DNA of 64,000 nucleotides from Solibacillus sp040273735 (GTDB taxonomy: Bacteria > Bacillota > Bacilli > Bacillales_A > Planococcaceae), in NCBI RefSeq assembly GCF_040273735.1, contig NZ_JBELZM010000018.1, positions 1 through 64,000 on the forward strand. The letters are read 5' to 3'. Under the pieces are notes generated by a model. That model ran no database searches, had not been told where the DNA came from, and worked only from the letters and a program-made list of their open reading frames with translations. Below are positions 17,610 through 26,850 of the stretch, piece by piece (positions within the stretch are counted from its first letter, which is position 1; each line of letters starts with the position of its first letter). The translations under genes and the position numbers were made by a program.

Positions 17610-18684
17610 TCCTTGTTTTCTTTTCTCAAATACAAAGATAACAGTAAACCTGTGGCACTCAATAATGTTGTTGCAAAGAAAGGATGGAAACATTTAACAA
17701 GGGCGTTAGCTGTATCTATTGGCTCTTGTAATGTTGACGCAGTACTTATGATTTTTATAATTTACTAAATACCGAAAATGCATCCGTTATATTATATTGC
17801 TCAGTTTGAGGACTTCCATCAGCACCTACTGTAACAAGGATATACTCTTGCGAATTTACTGTTGCTAGACTTGCTAAACATAAACCGGCGTCTTCTGTAT
17901 AACCAGTTTTACCACCTAATATTTCTCCTCCTGGTAATTTACTTGAAATCATATTTTTGAACATCCGACTACTGAATGTAATCCCCTCCATATGTAGATT
18001 TGTTGGTTTTGTTGAGTGTCTTTCCGCTGTATAAACATTACGAAATTTTTTGTTTAATAATGCATATTGTAAGAGTAAAGAAATATCTTTTACACTTGTA
18101 TAATGATCTGAATGATGCAATCCAGTAGTATTCATAAAATGAGTATTTTTCATACCTAGCTGTTTTGCCTTTGCGTTCATAAGTTTTACAAAGTTTCTTT
18201 CTGAACCAGCAACATATTCCGCTAAACCGATTGATGCCTCTGCACCCGATGGCAACATAGAACCATACAATAAATCCTCTAAAGTAACCTGTTCATTAGG
18301 GAGAAACCCTGCCATCGAGGCATTTTCTTCGTACAAATCATTAAATATGTTTTTCGGTAGAACTATTTTTTCCTGTAAATTCGGGATATATTCAATAGCC
18401 ACTAAGACCGTCATAATTTTTGTTAAGGACGCAGGATAAATAACCTCATCGCTATTTTTATCTAATAAAACTTTATTTTCATCCAAATTAACTAAAATAG
18501 CGTTAGAACTGTGTAAGTCTATATCGAGCATATCTTCACTCTTTGTTGGTAAGTCTAATTTTGATGAGTCGACTAACCACGGACTTAGTTGTTGCATAGA
18601 CGATTCTTTTGTTGATATAAAATAATAAACCACAAGCATGATTAAAATGAATAATATACTAAAAATACCTTTTCTATTGAACAT
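17610..18684 (-). CDS. Serine-type D-Ala-D-Ala carboxypeptidase, probable 3' frameshift
   Basis: The intact frame is 17755-18684 (309 residues): an N-terminal membrane anchor (IFSILFILIMLVVYYFI), the penicillin-binding SxxK in YPASLTKIMT, an atypical second motif in LPSGAEASIGLAEY, and LGGKTGYTEDAG as the third. It removes the terminal D-Ala from peptidoglycan stem peptides. Just after the stop a second frame runs to about 17610 (STASTLQEPIDTANALVKCF, then FFATTLLSATGLLLSLYLRK, ending ENKDD) with a hydrophobic C-terminal helix and no start codon. Adding one A in the run after AGT would join them, so a C-terminal anchor has probably been lost or this is a sequence error. It is downstream of a VanR/VanS-like pair. 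Confidence 0.82.
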
Positions 18685-18772
18685 AAAAACAACTCCTTCT
18701 CTCTATGCTTTAATTCAAACATAAAAAGAGGAGCTCTTTTTTAATTAACTATTAAGGAATTCTTAAGGTTTC

Positions 18773-19900
18773 TTAAGAATTGTTTGGAATTATTACCGTG
18801 AATATTGTTTTTTCATCTTTTGAAGTGGCAGTAATCGTCCCTCCATGAGCTTTTACGATTTCATTTGAGATGGCTAAACCAAGTCCCGCCCCTCCTGTTT
18901 GAGTTGACCTTGCACTATCTAAACGATAAAATTTTTCAAATATCATATTTAATTTTTCAGCAGGTATTGTCTTCCCAGTATTCGTAAATGAGATAAACGT
19001 CTGATGATTTGCGCTTTTAGCATTAATTTCAATTGTACTCTTTGTATCACTATAAGCTATTGCATTCTTTAAAATATTGTTAAATACCCTGGCCAGCTTG
19101 TTGCCATCTGCATAAATCTTGATTTCGCTATCTATATTTACAACCGCTTTCTGTCCCTTTGGTGCTAACAATGGGTAAAATTCATCTACTACTTGCATTA
19201 ACATATAGTTAACAGGGATAAGATCTTTCTCTAAAATTATAGATTGTAAATTAAATCTTGTAATCTCGAAAAATTCATTAATTAATTGTTCAAGTCTGTA
19301 TGATTTTTCTAACGTAATCTCTACATATTTTTCTTTTTGTTTAATAGGCATATCCTTTGCTTCATCTAAAAGACTCAAATAGCCAATAATTGATGTTAGC
19401 GGGGTTTTTATATCATGTGCTAAATAAACAACAAGATCATTTTTTCGTTGCTCTGCTTCTTGAGCATCTTTTTCACGTTTTTCTAATATATATTTTACAT
19501 TGTTTAATTTTCTCTCCAAAAACTCTAACTCACCTGGAAGCTGAATTTCTTTATCTGACTCATCCGACAGCATCGATATACTTGTACTTATTTGATTAAA
19601 ATAATGAGTGAAACGAGATAGGGCAATATAGAAAGTTATAAGCAGCAAAATAATAAATCCTATAGCTAACCAAAGTGGCTTATTCTGACGAAATAAAATA
19701 TTGTAAGCATTTTGTGCTGCAAAGTAATCTAATTGAAGTACATTTTCACAAAAAGCAATAAAGGTGTCTGCAAAAGGAGCTTGCAATATACCATCAAGTA
19801 TAGCAATATTTATTAAGTAACCAACAACTGTAGCTATCACTAATATAAAAATTATTTGTCCTATTATTTTCCTTTTCAATCTTCCAAATTCATTTTTCAA
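18773..19900 (-). CDS. VanS-like sensor histidine kinase
   Basis: 375 residues from a TTG at 19900, which overlaps the end of the regulator gene and follows GGGGAGTGGGG; the longer frame to 19969 merely reads through that gene. Two transmembrane helices flank an extracellular loop, then come the HisKA box LVVYLAHDIKTPLTSIIGYL and ATPase motifs NNILKNAIAYS and TGGAGLGLAISNEIV. From memory the region from AEQRKND to the C-terminus is strikingly like VanS of VanA-type clusters. It probably senses cell-wall damage or a wall antibiotic and controls the neighbouring carboxypeptidase. No vanHAX genes are in the window, so resistance is not implied. Confidence 0.92.
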   Translation of the reverse strand: MKNEFGRLKRKIIGQIIFILVIATVVGYLINIAILDGILQAPFADTFIAFCENVLQLDYFAAQNAYNILFRQNKPLWLAIGFIILLLITFYIALSRFTHYFNQISTSISMLSDESDKEIQLPGELEFLERKLNNVKYILEKREKDAQEAEQRKNDLVVYLAHDIKTPLTSIIGYLSLLDEAKDMPIKQKEKYVEITLEKSYRLEQLINEFFEITRFNLQSIILEKDLIPVNYMLMQVVDEFYPLLAPKGQKAVVNIDSEIKIYADGNKLARVFNNILKNAIAYSDTKSTIEINAKSANHQTFISFTNTGKTIPAEKLNMIFEKFYRLDSARSTQTGGAGLGLAISNEIVKAHGGTITATSKDEKTIFTVIIPNNS

Positions 19901-20582
19901 TTGTATACCCCACTCCCCAAACTGTTTTAATAAACTTTGGGTTTTCCACAGAATCTTCCATTTTTTCACGCAAATGTCTTATATGAACCATTACCGTGTT
20001 ATTACTGTTAAAATACTTTTCCCCCCAAACCTTTTGAAATAATTCTTCTGAACTGATTACCTTACCTCTATTAAGGCATAAATACCAAAGTATAGAGAAT
20101 TCAGTTGGAGTAAGAAGTATATTTTTTTCATTTAGGAACACCTGACGTGTGTCCTTATTAATAACCATGCCAGAAAAGTCTATAATAGCTTCATTTTGTT
20201 TCGAGTCCCGGTTATACAACATAAATCGCCGTATTTGGGCTTTTACACGTGCTATCATCTCCAATGGACGAAAGGGTTTTGTTATATAGTCATCTGCTCC
20301 TAGAGAAAATCCGTTTATTTTATCTATTTCTTCTTCTTTTGCCGTAAGCATGATAACGGGAAAATTATATTTTTCTCTAATTTTTATCAATACTGTAAAA
20401 CCATCAATTTCTGGCATCATAACATCAAGTATAGCTAAATTTATTTTTTCATTTTCCATGCATTTTAGGGCATCTGAAGCTGTGTAATACTTAAATACAT
20501 TATAATTTTCATTTTTTAGGTAAATTTCGATTAAATCAGCAATTTCTTTTTCATCGTCTAAAACTAAGATATTCATTTTCAA
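19890..20582 (-). CDS. VanR-like OmpR-family response regulator
   Basis: 230 residues: receiver domain with DDEKEIADLIEIYLKNENYN, phospho-acceptor in AILDVMMP, and ADDYITKPFRPLEMIARVKA; winged-helix domain ending RHLREKMEDSVENPKFIKTV. These blocks are very close to VanR of glycopeptide-resistance clusters. TTG at 20582 lies six bases after AAGGAG; the ATG two codons later is twelve bases away. It overlaps the kinase by 11 bases. Expected targets are its own operon and the D,D-carboxypeptidase gene. Confidence 0.93.
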   Translation of the reverse strand: MKMNILVLDDEKEIADLIEIYLKNENYNVFKYYTASDALKCMENEKINLAILDVMMPEIDGFTVLIKIREKYNFPVIMLTAKEEEIDKINGFSLGADDYITKPFRPLEMIARVKAQIRRFMLYNRDSKQNEAIIDFSGMVINKDTRQVFLNEKNILLTPTEFSILWYLCLNRGKVISSEELFQKVWGEKYFNSNNTVMVHIRHLREKMEDSVENPKFIKTVWGVGYTIEK

Positions 20583-21039
20583 TTATTACTCCTTCCTAAC
20601 TTTTCTAAATCATCTTTTATTTATAGTTGAATAAGATAGGCATATTTAAACGTAGCCATATTCTGCTTTTGATTGATAGGCTATAGTTATTGTAATTACT
20701 GCTTTTCCATCTTTTAACTCGCCTACTGTTTCGTTTAATCTCTAATAGCATATACATTAATTGAAATTTCCGCTTCACGATTTTTCCACACGCATTATAG
20801 CACGTGTATTTCTTGATATCTAGAAATAAGAAAATTCCCATTTAAGCGCATCCTTACAAAAATATAATAAAAATGCTAGTTAATAAAATAGTGAACACTT
20901 TATTGTTTACTTAGAATTACAGAATTGCATTTGATTAATAACAATGTCCTTTTTAAAATAATTGATTGTCGCTTGCTCGGCCCTTAAATATAAAGGTCCA
21001 TGATCAGGCTATTTTTTTAAGAATAAGATTAATATAGGT
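20583..21039. other. AT-rich region with possible decayed coding sequence
   Basis: Upstream of the VanR-like operon. On the minus strand, pieces read EAEISINVYAIRD and, after a shift, NETVGELKDGKAVITITIAY, QSKAEYGYV then stop (about 20650-20770). This looks like the tail of a dead gene, but I cannot name it. No intact gene is seen. Confidence 0.4.
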
Positions 21040-21361
21040 ATGGATAAAATCAAGCAGTGTTTTAAACGTCCTACAAAATTCCTTTGAAGCCATTGACTTT
21101 GAAGGCAATATATCAATTGCTATCGATTAAAATCATACTGATGGTGAGGTTAAAATTACAAGCACATATGATGGTTCTGAAATGGATAAAGATACTTTAG
21201 AAAAACTATCCACTTCTTTTCATTCAACGAAAAATAACGGGTTGGGATCGGATTAACGATGAACTTTGCTTTCACAGTATTGAGTTGCATAGAGGAAGAA
21301 TAAAAGTAAAAAGTGAGAAGGAAAAAGGCACAACCTTTACAATTTGGTTGCATCATTCTTA
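21040..21361 (+). pseudogene. Histidine kinase ATPase-domain remnant
   Basis: Reading three frames gives the C-terminal half of a HATPase_c domain: VLNVLQNSFEAIDFEGNIS (N box), a TAA, then GEVKITSTYDGSEMDKDTLE and STSFHSTKNNG (F box), GIGLT-like pieces, and finally HRGRIKVKSEKEKGTTFTIW with LHHS before TAA at about 21361. The order and the GTTFTIWL end resemble sporulation-type kinases. One stop and two frameshifts, and no N-terminal half, show it is dead. Confidence 0.7.
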
Positions 21362-21432
21362 AATATTCTATTCTAAAAAACCTCATTTTGAGGGTTTATA
21401 TTGAACCTTACCATAAGTAAGGGCGGTTTTAA

Positions 21433-21476
21433 CTAAAAAAAGGCCGATTTTCTTTCAATAGAAGATCGGCCTTTAT
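21433..21476 (-). terminator. Terminator of the SDR/MFS operon
   Basis: AAAGGCCGAT (21439-21448) pairs with ATCGGCCTTT (21465-21474), with an A run on the plus strand that becomes the U run of the minus transcript. It lies 33 bases after the last gene of the cluster. Confidence 0.85.
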
Positions 21477-21508
21477 AAATCATATTCAGTTTATTTCATG
21501 TATTTTTA

Positions 21509-22243
21509 CTACTGCGCAGTTAATCCACCATCGATAACGAATTCTGAGCCTGTTGAGTAGCTAGATTCATCTGAAGCCAAGAACAATACCATATTTGATA
21601 CTTCTTCTGGTTGTGCTACTCGTTTTAATGGAATGTGTTGAGAGAATGATTCTACAGCTGCTTTTGTATCTTCTTGTACAACCATTGGCGTTGCAATAAC
21701 ACCCGGGTGTACAGAGTTTACGCGAATACCCATCGGTGCTAGGTTGATCGCTGCTGCTTTTGACATACCACGTACTGCGAATTTGGTATCTGTATAACCT
21801 ACAGCACCAGCAACTAAACCGTTCATTGAAGAAATGTTGACGATTGAACCGCCACCAGCTTTCATCATGGAAGCTGCTACAGACTTCATACCTAAGAATA
21901 CAGACACTTGGTTAATTTCTACGATGCGTCGATATTCTTCTACTGTAATATCAAGCAGATTTTTCGCCATAGTGATACCGGCATTGTTTACTAATACGTT
22001 TACCGGACCGAAAGCTTCTTCTGCTTTCGCAATAACTGTAGCCCAATCTTCTTCAGATGCTACGTTTTGTTTAACGAAAAGGGCATTTTCACCTAATTCA
22101 ACTGCCAATGCATTTCCTTTTTCTTCATTTAAGTCTGTTAAAATAACTTTAGCACCGTGCTCTACGAATAATTTTGCGTGTGCCGCACCCATTCCTTGTG
22201 CTCCACCTGTAACAATTGCAACTTTTCCATCTAATCTTTTCAT
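21509..22243 (-). CDS. SDR-family oxidoreductase
   Basis: 244 residues, classical short-chain dehydrogenase: cofactor motif TGGAQGMGAAHA near residue 12, NNAG at about 87, Ser in NISSMNGLVAG, and catalytic Y-x3-K in GYTDTKFAV. The acidic residue in ILTDLNEE suggests NAD preference. It resembles hydroxysteroid dehydrogenase/FabG-like enzymes, but the substrate is unknown. It is the last gene of a five-gene cluster with two other SDRs and two MFS transporters, which suggests oxidation of an imported alcohol or hydroxy acid. Confidence 0.9.
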   Translation of the reverse strand: MKRLDGKVAIVTGGAQGMGAAHAKLFVEHGAKVILTDLNEEKGNALAVELGENALFVKQNVASEEDWATVIAKAEEAFGPVNVLVNNAGITMAKNLLDITVEEYRRIVEINQVSVFLGMKSVAASMMKAGGGSIVNISSMNGLVAGAVGYTDTKFAVRGMSKAAAINLAPMGIRVNSVHPGVIATPMVVQEDTKAAVESFSQHIPLKRVAQPEEVSNMVLFLASDESSYSTGSEFVIDGGLTAQ

Positions 22244-22265
22244 TGAAAATCCTCCTCAATTTTAT

Positions 22266-23531
22266 TTAATTCCATAAACCTGCTTCTTCTAACTTTTTCT
22301 TACCTTTATAAGCAATAATAACTGCACCAATATTAATAACGAGCATTATTAATATTGCATATAACCCACCCGAATAGCTTCCGGTAAACTGGAAAATGTA
22401 TCCGTAAGCTGGAAGTGCGACAATCGAAGCTATAGCTAATCCTAATGAAACAGATGAGTATATTTGGCTGTATTCTTTGTTTCCGAATAAACTTGAAGTA
22501 AGAGATGGTGCGATGATTCCAATTCCACTTGTTACGAATGCAAATAGAATGAGCGCTACAAAAATCATAACTGAACTAGATGCTGCGTATAAGAAGATAA
22601 ATACAGAAGCCATCCCCAAAATCATCGATAGAATAGTCGTATTTTTTGTTCCTATTTTATCGTTTAAAATTCCAATTATTAGAGAAGCAAATACTACACC
22701 TAACATATAAATCCCCATTGCATTGCCTGCGAATTCCTGAGTGAACCCTTTAGCTACTATATAAGTTGGAATGTGCATCATGAAACTCGCAATGGCAGTT
22801 ATCAAGAAGAAAAAAATCAACAGTGCATAAAAAGCAGAAGATTTTTTCGCGACCGCCATCGTAACGCCTGTTTCTTGAAAAGCGTCATTTGTTACTTGGT
22901 TTCCTTTTTCCGCTTCTTCCATTCCATAAGGATATAATCCCTTTTCTTTTGACATTTTCTTAATAAACACAATTGTTGCAAGAATAACTAGAACTACACC
23001 AGTAACTCCAATTGCAATATATGAAAATCTCCAACCGTTACTAACAATTAATTTTCCGACAACTGGTTGGACAATCGCCCCGAAAATCCCACCAGTAGCA
23101 GCTAAAATTCCAAGAGCTAAACCACTGCGCTTTTTAAACCATTGATTAATTAAAACTGGACCTAAAATAACAGTAAGGAAAGTTCCACCGACTGCAAGAG
23201 GTATTGCGAAAATATACCAACCCCATACAGAATTCATAAAACTAAATGCAATAAAAGCTCCTGCCTGTAAGATAATCGAAAAAATTATTAACATACGAAT
23301 GTCATATTTCGCTACCAGCTTACCAGCAAACGGCAGGAATATTAATGTTATAACGGCAGATATACTTAGATATAAAGTTAAGTTACCCATCCCAATGCCA
23401 AGGTCTTGAGAAATCGGCGTTAAGAAAAGGCTTGCAGAGTTATTTAATGCCCCTTTCGAAACTCCGATAATAATGCATAGACCAACAAGAATCCACCATG
23501 CGTAATGGATTTTGGATTGTTTTCTCTCCAT
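22266..23531 (-). CDS. MFS transporter, OFA/MCT-like, copy B
   Basis: 421 residues, twelve predicted helices. The N-terminal YAWWILVGLCIIIGVSKGAL and the central loop MSKEKGLYPYGMEEA are typical of the oxalate/formate antiporter-like branch of the major facilitator superfamily, which moves monocarboxylates. It is a close tandem paralogue of the next gene upstream; the last about 70 residues are almost identical. The substrate is probably a small organic acid used by the SDR cluster (inference). Confidence 0.9.
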   Translation of the reverse strand: MERKQSKIHYAWWILVGLCIIIGVSKGALNNSASLFLTPISQDLGIGMGNLTLYLSISAVITLIFLPFAGKLVAKYDIRMLIIFSIILQAGAFIAFSFMNSVWGWYIFAIPLAVGGTFLTVILGPVLINQWFKKRSGLALGILAATGGIFGAIVQPVVGKLIVSNGWRFSYIAIGVTGVVLVILATIVFIKKMSKEKGLYPYGMEEAEKGNQVTNDAFQETGVTMAVAKKSSAFYALLIFFFLITAIASFMMHIPTYIVAKGFTQEFAGNAMGIYMLGVVFASLIIGILNDKIGTKNTTILSMILGMASVFIFLYAASSSVMIFVALILFAFVTSGIGIIAPSLTSSLFGNKEYSQIYSSVSLGLAIASIVALPAYGYIFQFTGSYSGGLYAILIMLVINIGAVIIAYKGKKKLEEAGLWN

Positions 23532-23558
23532 TTTAATCCCCCTTTGGAATTAATTATT

Positions 23559-24830
23559 TTATTTCCATAATCCTGATTTTTCTAATTTTGTTTTGCCTCT
23601 ATAGGCAAAAATTACAGCAACTATATTAATAACAAGCATTATTAAAATTGCATATAATCCTCCTGAATAACTCCCTGTAAATTGGAAGATATAACCGTAA
23701 GCCGGAAGTGCGACGATAGCAGCAATTGCTAAACCCAAAGAAGCTGTTGAATAAATTTGGCTATACTCTTTATTTCCAAATAAGCTAAGTGCAAGGGACG
23801 GTACAAGAGTACCAATGCCACTTGTTACAAACGCAAATAGGATCAGTGCGATAAAGATGACTGCGGAACTAGAATTTGCGAACAATAGCAAGGAAACGGA
23901 AATTAAACCGCAAATCATAGACAGTATTGTTGCTTTCTTCGATCCCAATCTGTCATTTAAAATTCCAATAACGAGTGCACCAAAAACAACACCTAACATA
24001 TAAATACCCATTGCTTTAGCAGCAAATGTTTGTTCAAACCCGCTATCGACTAAGTAAGTTGGAATGTGCATGGTAAAACTTGAAATGGAAGTCAGGAAAA
24101 ATAAAAATAACATCAATGTATAAAAAGCAGAAGATTTTTTCGCAACCTCAAAAGACACGCCTTTATGTTGAATGTTATCAAAAGCTTTTTGACTTTCCTT
24201 ATCACCTTCTGTAATCCCATAAGGATAATGCCCTTTATTAGGGTTCATTTTCTTTATAAACAGAAGTATAACCGGTACAGCTATAACAATGGCTGTGATT
24301 CCGATAGTCAAATAGGCAAATCTCCACCCCTGGTTTGCGATTATATTTCCAACAATTGGCTGGGAGATTGAACCGAACAATCCGCCTGTTGCAGTTAGAA
24401 TACCCAGAGCTAGGCCATTTCTTTTTTTAAACCATTGACTAATTAAAACAGGGCCTGCAATGACTGTGATGAATATACCACCAAATGCCAATGGGACTGC
24501 AAATAGATACCATCCCCACACAGAATTCATAAAACTAAAAGCGATATAAGCGCCAGCTTCACAAATTATGGAAATGATTAATATTAACCGGATATTGTAT
24601 TTTGCTATCAATTTTCCGCCAAAAGGCAAATACAACAAAGTGATAATTGCAGAGACACTAAAATATAAAGATAAATCTCCCATACCAATGCCAAGTTCAT
24701 TTGAGATGGATGGTAAGAAAAGACCAGCGGAATTGTTTAATGTCCCTTTACCGATCCCTAGAATAATACAAAGACCAATCAGTACCCACCAGGCGTTATG
24801 AATTTTACCGCTCATTCTTATCCTCCACAT
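23559..24830 (-). CDS. MFS transporter, OFA/MCT-like, copy A
   Basis: 423 residues, twelve helices, paralogue of the downstream gene. Shared blocks include NAWWVLIGLCIILGIGKGTL, MNSVWGWYLFAVPLAFGG and the C-terminal IVALPAYGYIFQFTGSYSGG. The central loop differs (NPNKGHYPYGITEGDKESQK). The likely start is MSGKIHNAWW rather than the ATG at 24830, since homologues begin there, but both are in frame. Tandem copies may form a pair of transporters for related substrates, or be recent duplicates. Confidence 0.9.
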   Translation of the reverse strand: MWRIRMSGKIHNAWWVLIGLCIILGIGKGTLNNSAGLFLPSISNELGIGMGDLSLYFSVSAIITLLYLPFGGKLIAKYNIRLILIISIICEAGAYIAFSFMNSVWGWYLFAVPLAFGGIFITVIAGPVLISQWFKKRNGLALGILTATGGLFGSISQPIVGNIIANQGWRFAYLTIGITAIVIAVPVILLFIKKMNPNKGHYPYGITEGDKESQKAFDNIQHKGVSFEVAKKSSAFYTLMLFLFFLTSISSFTMHIPTYLVDSGFEQTFAAKAMGIYMLGVVFGALVIGILNDRLGSKKATILSMICGLISVSLLLFANSSSAVIFIALILFAFVTSGIGTLVPSLALSLFGNKEYSQIYSTASLGLAIAAIVALPAYGYIFQFTGSYSGGLYAILIMLVINIVAVIFAYRGKTKLEKSGLWK

Positions 24831-24852
24831 TTATAAAAAGCAAGACCTTTAT

Positions 24853-25647
24853 TTAGTTCGTCATCTCTCTAAAATCCGGGATAGTCGGGTTACTTAAATA
24901 ATGTCCGCCTTCTACTTTAATAGTTTGTCCTGTTATGAACTTTGACTCATCCGAAGCTAAAAATAAGACCGTGTTACCAATATCGTCTGGCTCTCCGTGA
25001 TAAGGAAGCTGGTTGTATTTACCAAAAGTATCCAATAACACTTGTGACATATTATTTTTTGCTGCAGGCGTTAAAATAAGTCCGGGTGCAATAGCATTAC
25101 AGCGAATACTTTGTTTTCCGTATTGTGTTGCAATATACTTAGTTAAATTAACTACTCCAGCTTTTGAAGCTCCATAAGCAGCGCGTATTGAGTCCCCTGC
25201 GAAAGCAGCCATTGAAGCTGTATTGATAATTGATCCTCCACCATTTTCAATCATATTAGGAATGGCAAATCTACTTCCAAGTAATACACTTTTTAAATTT
25301 AAATTCATTAATCGATCCCATTCTTCAAGATCCATATTTACAACATCTAGGTCTTTCTTTAAATTTGATGAGCCTACGTTATTAAACAAAACTGTTATTT
25401 TCCCATAATGTTTAATTGTAAATTCAACAGCTTCTTTAATAGATTCTTCCTTTCCTGCATCTAGGAAAATACCTACTGCTTCTCCGCCATTTGCTTCAAT
25501 ATCTTTTGCCGCTTTTTTTGCACCTTCGATACTGTAATCTGCTATGACTACTTTTGCCCCTTCTTTTGCTAAAAGTTGCGCTGAAGAAAGACCAATACCT
25601 GAAGCGCCACCTGTTACTAATGCGACTTTCCCTTTTACTCTATTCAT
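24853..25647 (-). CDS. SDR-family oxidoreductase
   Basis: 264 residues, short-chain dehydrogenase with TGGASGIGLSSAQLL, NNVG, Ser in NTASMAAFAG and the catalytic YGASKAGVVNL. A C-terminal extension (SNPTIPDFREMTN) goes beyond the usual end. Located between the transporters and the first SDR gene of the cluster. Substrate unknown. Confidence 0.9.
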   Translation of the reverse strand: MNRVKGKVALVTGGASGIGLSSAQLLAKEGAKVVIADYSIEGAKKAAKDIEANGGEAVGIFLDAGKEESIKEAVEFTIKHYGKITVLFNNVGSSNLKKDLDVVNMDLEEWDRLMNLNLKSVLLGSRFAIPNMIENGGGSIINTASMAAFAGDSIRAAYGASKAGVVNLTKYIATQYGKQSIRCNAIAPGLILTPAAKNNMSQVLLDTFGKYNQLPYHGEPDDIGNTVLFLASDESKFITGQTIKVEGGHYLSNPTIPDFREMTN

Positions 25648-25782
25648 TCATACCATCCTTTTTATCGTTGTTTTGGAAATAATAAAATACAGAATTAAAA
25701 TATGTTTGTAATAAGTAGGATTAAATCCCACCAATTCATTCAACTAACAATATCTAAAAACAAGCCGGTTGGTTAATTCGTT

Positions 25783-26532
25783 TTAACGTAATTTCGTCGA
25801 ACCGCCATCAACCATGATAGTTTGTCCAGTAATATAATCAGAGTCGCTACTTGATAAGAAAACCGCTACTCTTCCAATATCCCCTTCTGGATCGCCCATT
25901 CTTCTAAGTGGAATATTATTTATCATGGCTTCGTATAGTTCAGGGGAACTTTTGCTCCACTGTTCGACCCCCGCCGTTAGTGCAATCGGGGCGATGATAT
26001 TGACATTAATTCCTTCAGGGCCCCACTCATTGGATGCAACTCGTGATATTGCTCTGATTGCTTCTTTCGCTGCTGCATAAGAAGTTTGTGTTGGTTGACC
26101 GTTAAGTCCTGCACCAGAAGCAAAGTTTATTACTTTTCCTCTTGTTTTCTTTAGTTCAGGATAAGCTGCTTGCATGAAATGAAAAGTCGGGTAAAACCCA
26201 GTTCCAAAAGATAGATCAAAAAGCTCTTGTGTTGTTTCTACAAATAGTGCTTGCTTGGAAGCGTGTGCATTGTTGATTAAAATATCTAACTTTCCAAATT
26301 TATTAACTACATCACTTACTATTTGTTCTACATTTTCTTTTTTTGAGATATCTGCAATAAGCAGCATCCCTTCATTATGCTCATTAATTTCGTCTAAAGT
26401 TTTTTGACCCATTTCTTCGTTGATATCTACTATTGCAACATGAGCCCCTTCTTTTGCTAAGGCCAGAGCCATACCTCTTCCAATACCTGAAGCACTCCCT
26501 GTAATAATTGCTACTTTTCCTTCTAATCTCAT
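25783..26532 (-). CDS. SDR-family oxidoreductase, first gene of the cluster
   Basis: 249 residues with TGSASGIGRGMALALAKEGA, NNAHASK at the NNAG position, Ser in NFASGAGLNG, and the catalytic YAAAKEAIRAI. It is the promoter-proximal gene of the five-gene SDR/MFS cluster. A decayed SDR fragment lies just upstream, so the locus once held at least four SDR genes. Substrate unknown; three non-identical SDRs in one cluster suggest several steps, or epimerisation by oxidation and reduction. Confidence 0.9.
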   Translation of the reverse strand: MRLEGKVAIITGSASGIGRGMALALAKEGAHVAIVDINEEMGQKTLDEINEHNEGMLLIADISKKENVEQIVSDVVNKFGKLDILINNAHASKQALFVETTQELFDLSFGTGFYPTFHFMQAAYPELKKTRGKVINFASGAGLNGQPTQTSYAAAKEAIRAISRVASNEWGPEGINVNIIAPIALTAGVEQWSKSSPELYEAMINNIPLRRMGDPEGDIGRVAVFLSSSDSDYITGQTIMVDGGSTKLR

Positions 26533-26689
26533 ATTGATGCCCCTTAATTTATTTTGCTTTTCAAATGATCTAGCTCACCTGAAATTTCTGTACTAATAAA
26601 ATACATTTTAGGTTTTGCAAAAATCGGCTTATTAATACAAAAACCTGTACATTTGTAAATAGAAAGTCATTTTAAACTACTATTTATTT

Positions 26690-26850
26690 TTGATTCGATT
26701 ATCTCGAATTCAAGGTAATCGACCTATTTATATTCTCCTTCATCAACAAAGAATCTACTGAATCATAGCCATTTGTGCGTATCTCCTCAGCAGCCTTATT
26801 ACTTCAAAATTAAAATCAGCCACGATAACCTTTGCATTTTCCTTGTAAAA
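26690..26850 (-). pseudogene. SDR gene fragment
   Basis: A minus-strand stretch reads HCAFYKENAKVIVADFNFE and, after a one-base shift, AAEEIRTNGYDSVDSLL. This is the second beta strand and following helix of an SDR Rossmann fold. No glycine motif or catalytic part remains. Similar in kind to the adjacent genes, so probably a dead copy of one. Confidence 0.6.

Noticed and set aside
17755..20582. Complete glycopeptide resistance cluster
   Set aside because: Only regulator, kinase and a D,D-carboxypeptidase are present; no vanH, vanA-type ligase or vanX gene is in the window.
20617..20841. 74-codon minus-strand frame
   Set aside because: Lys/Arg/Asn-rich composition without ribosome site; another frame of the same stretch reads more like a real protein tail.
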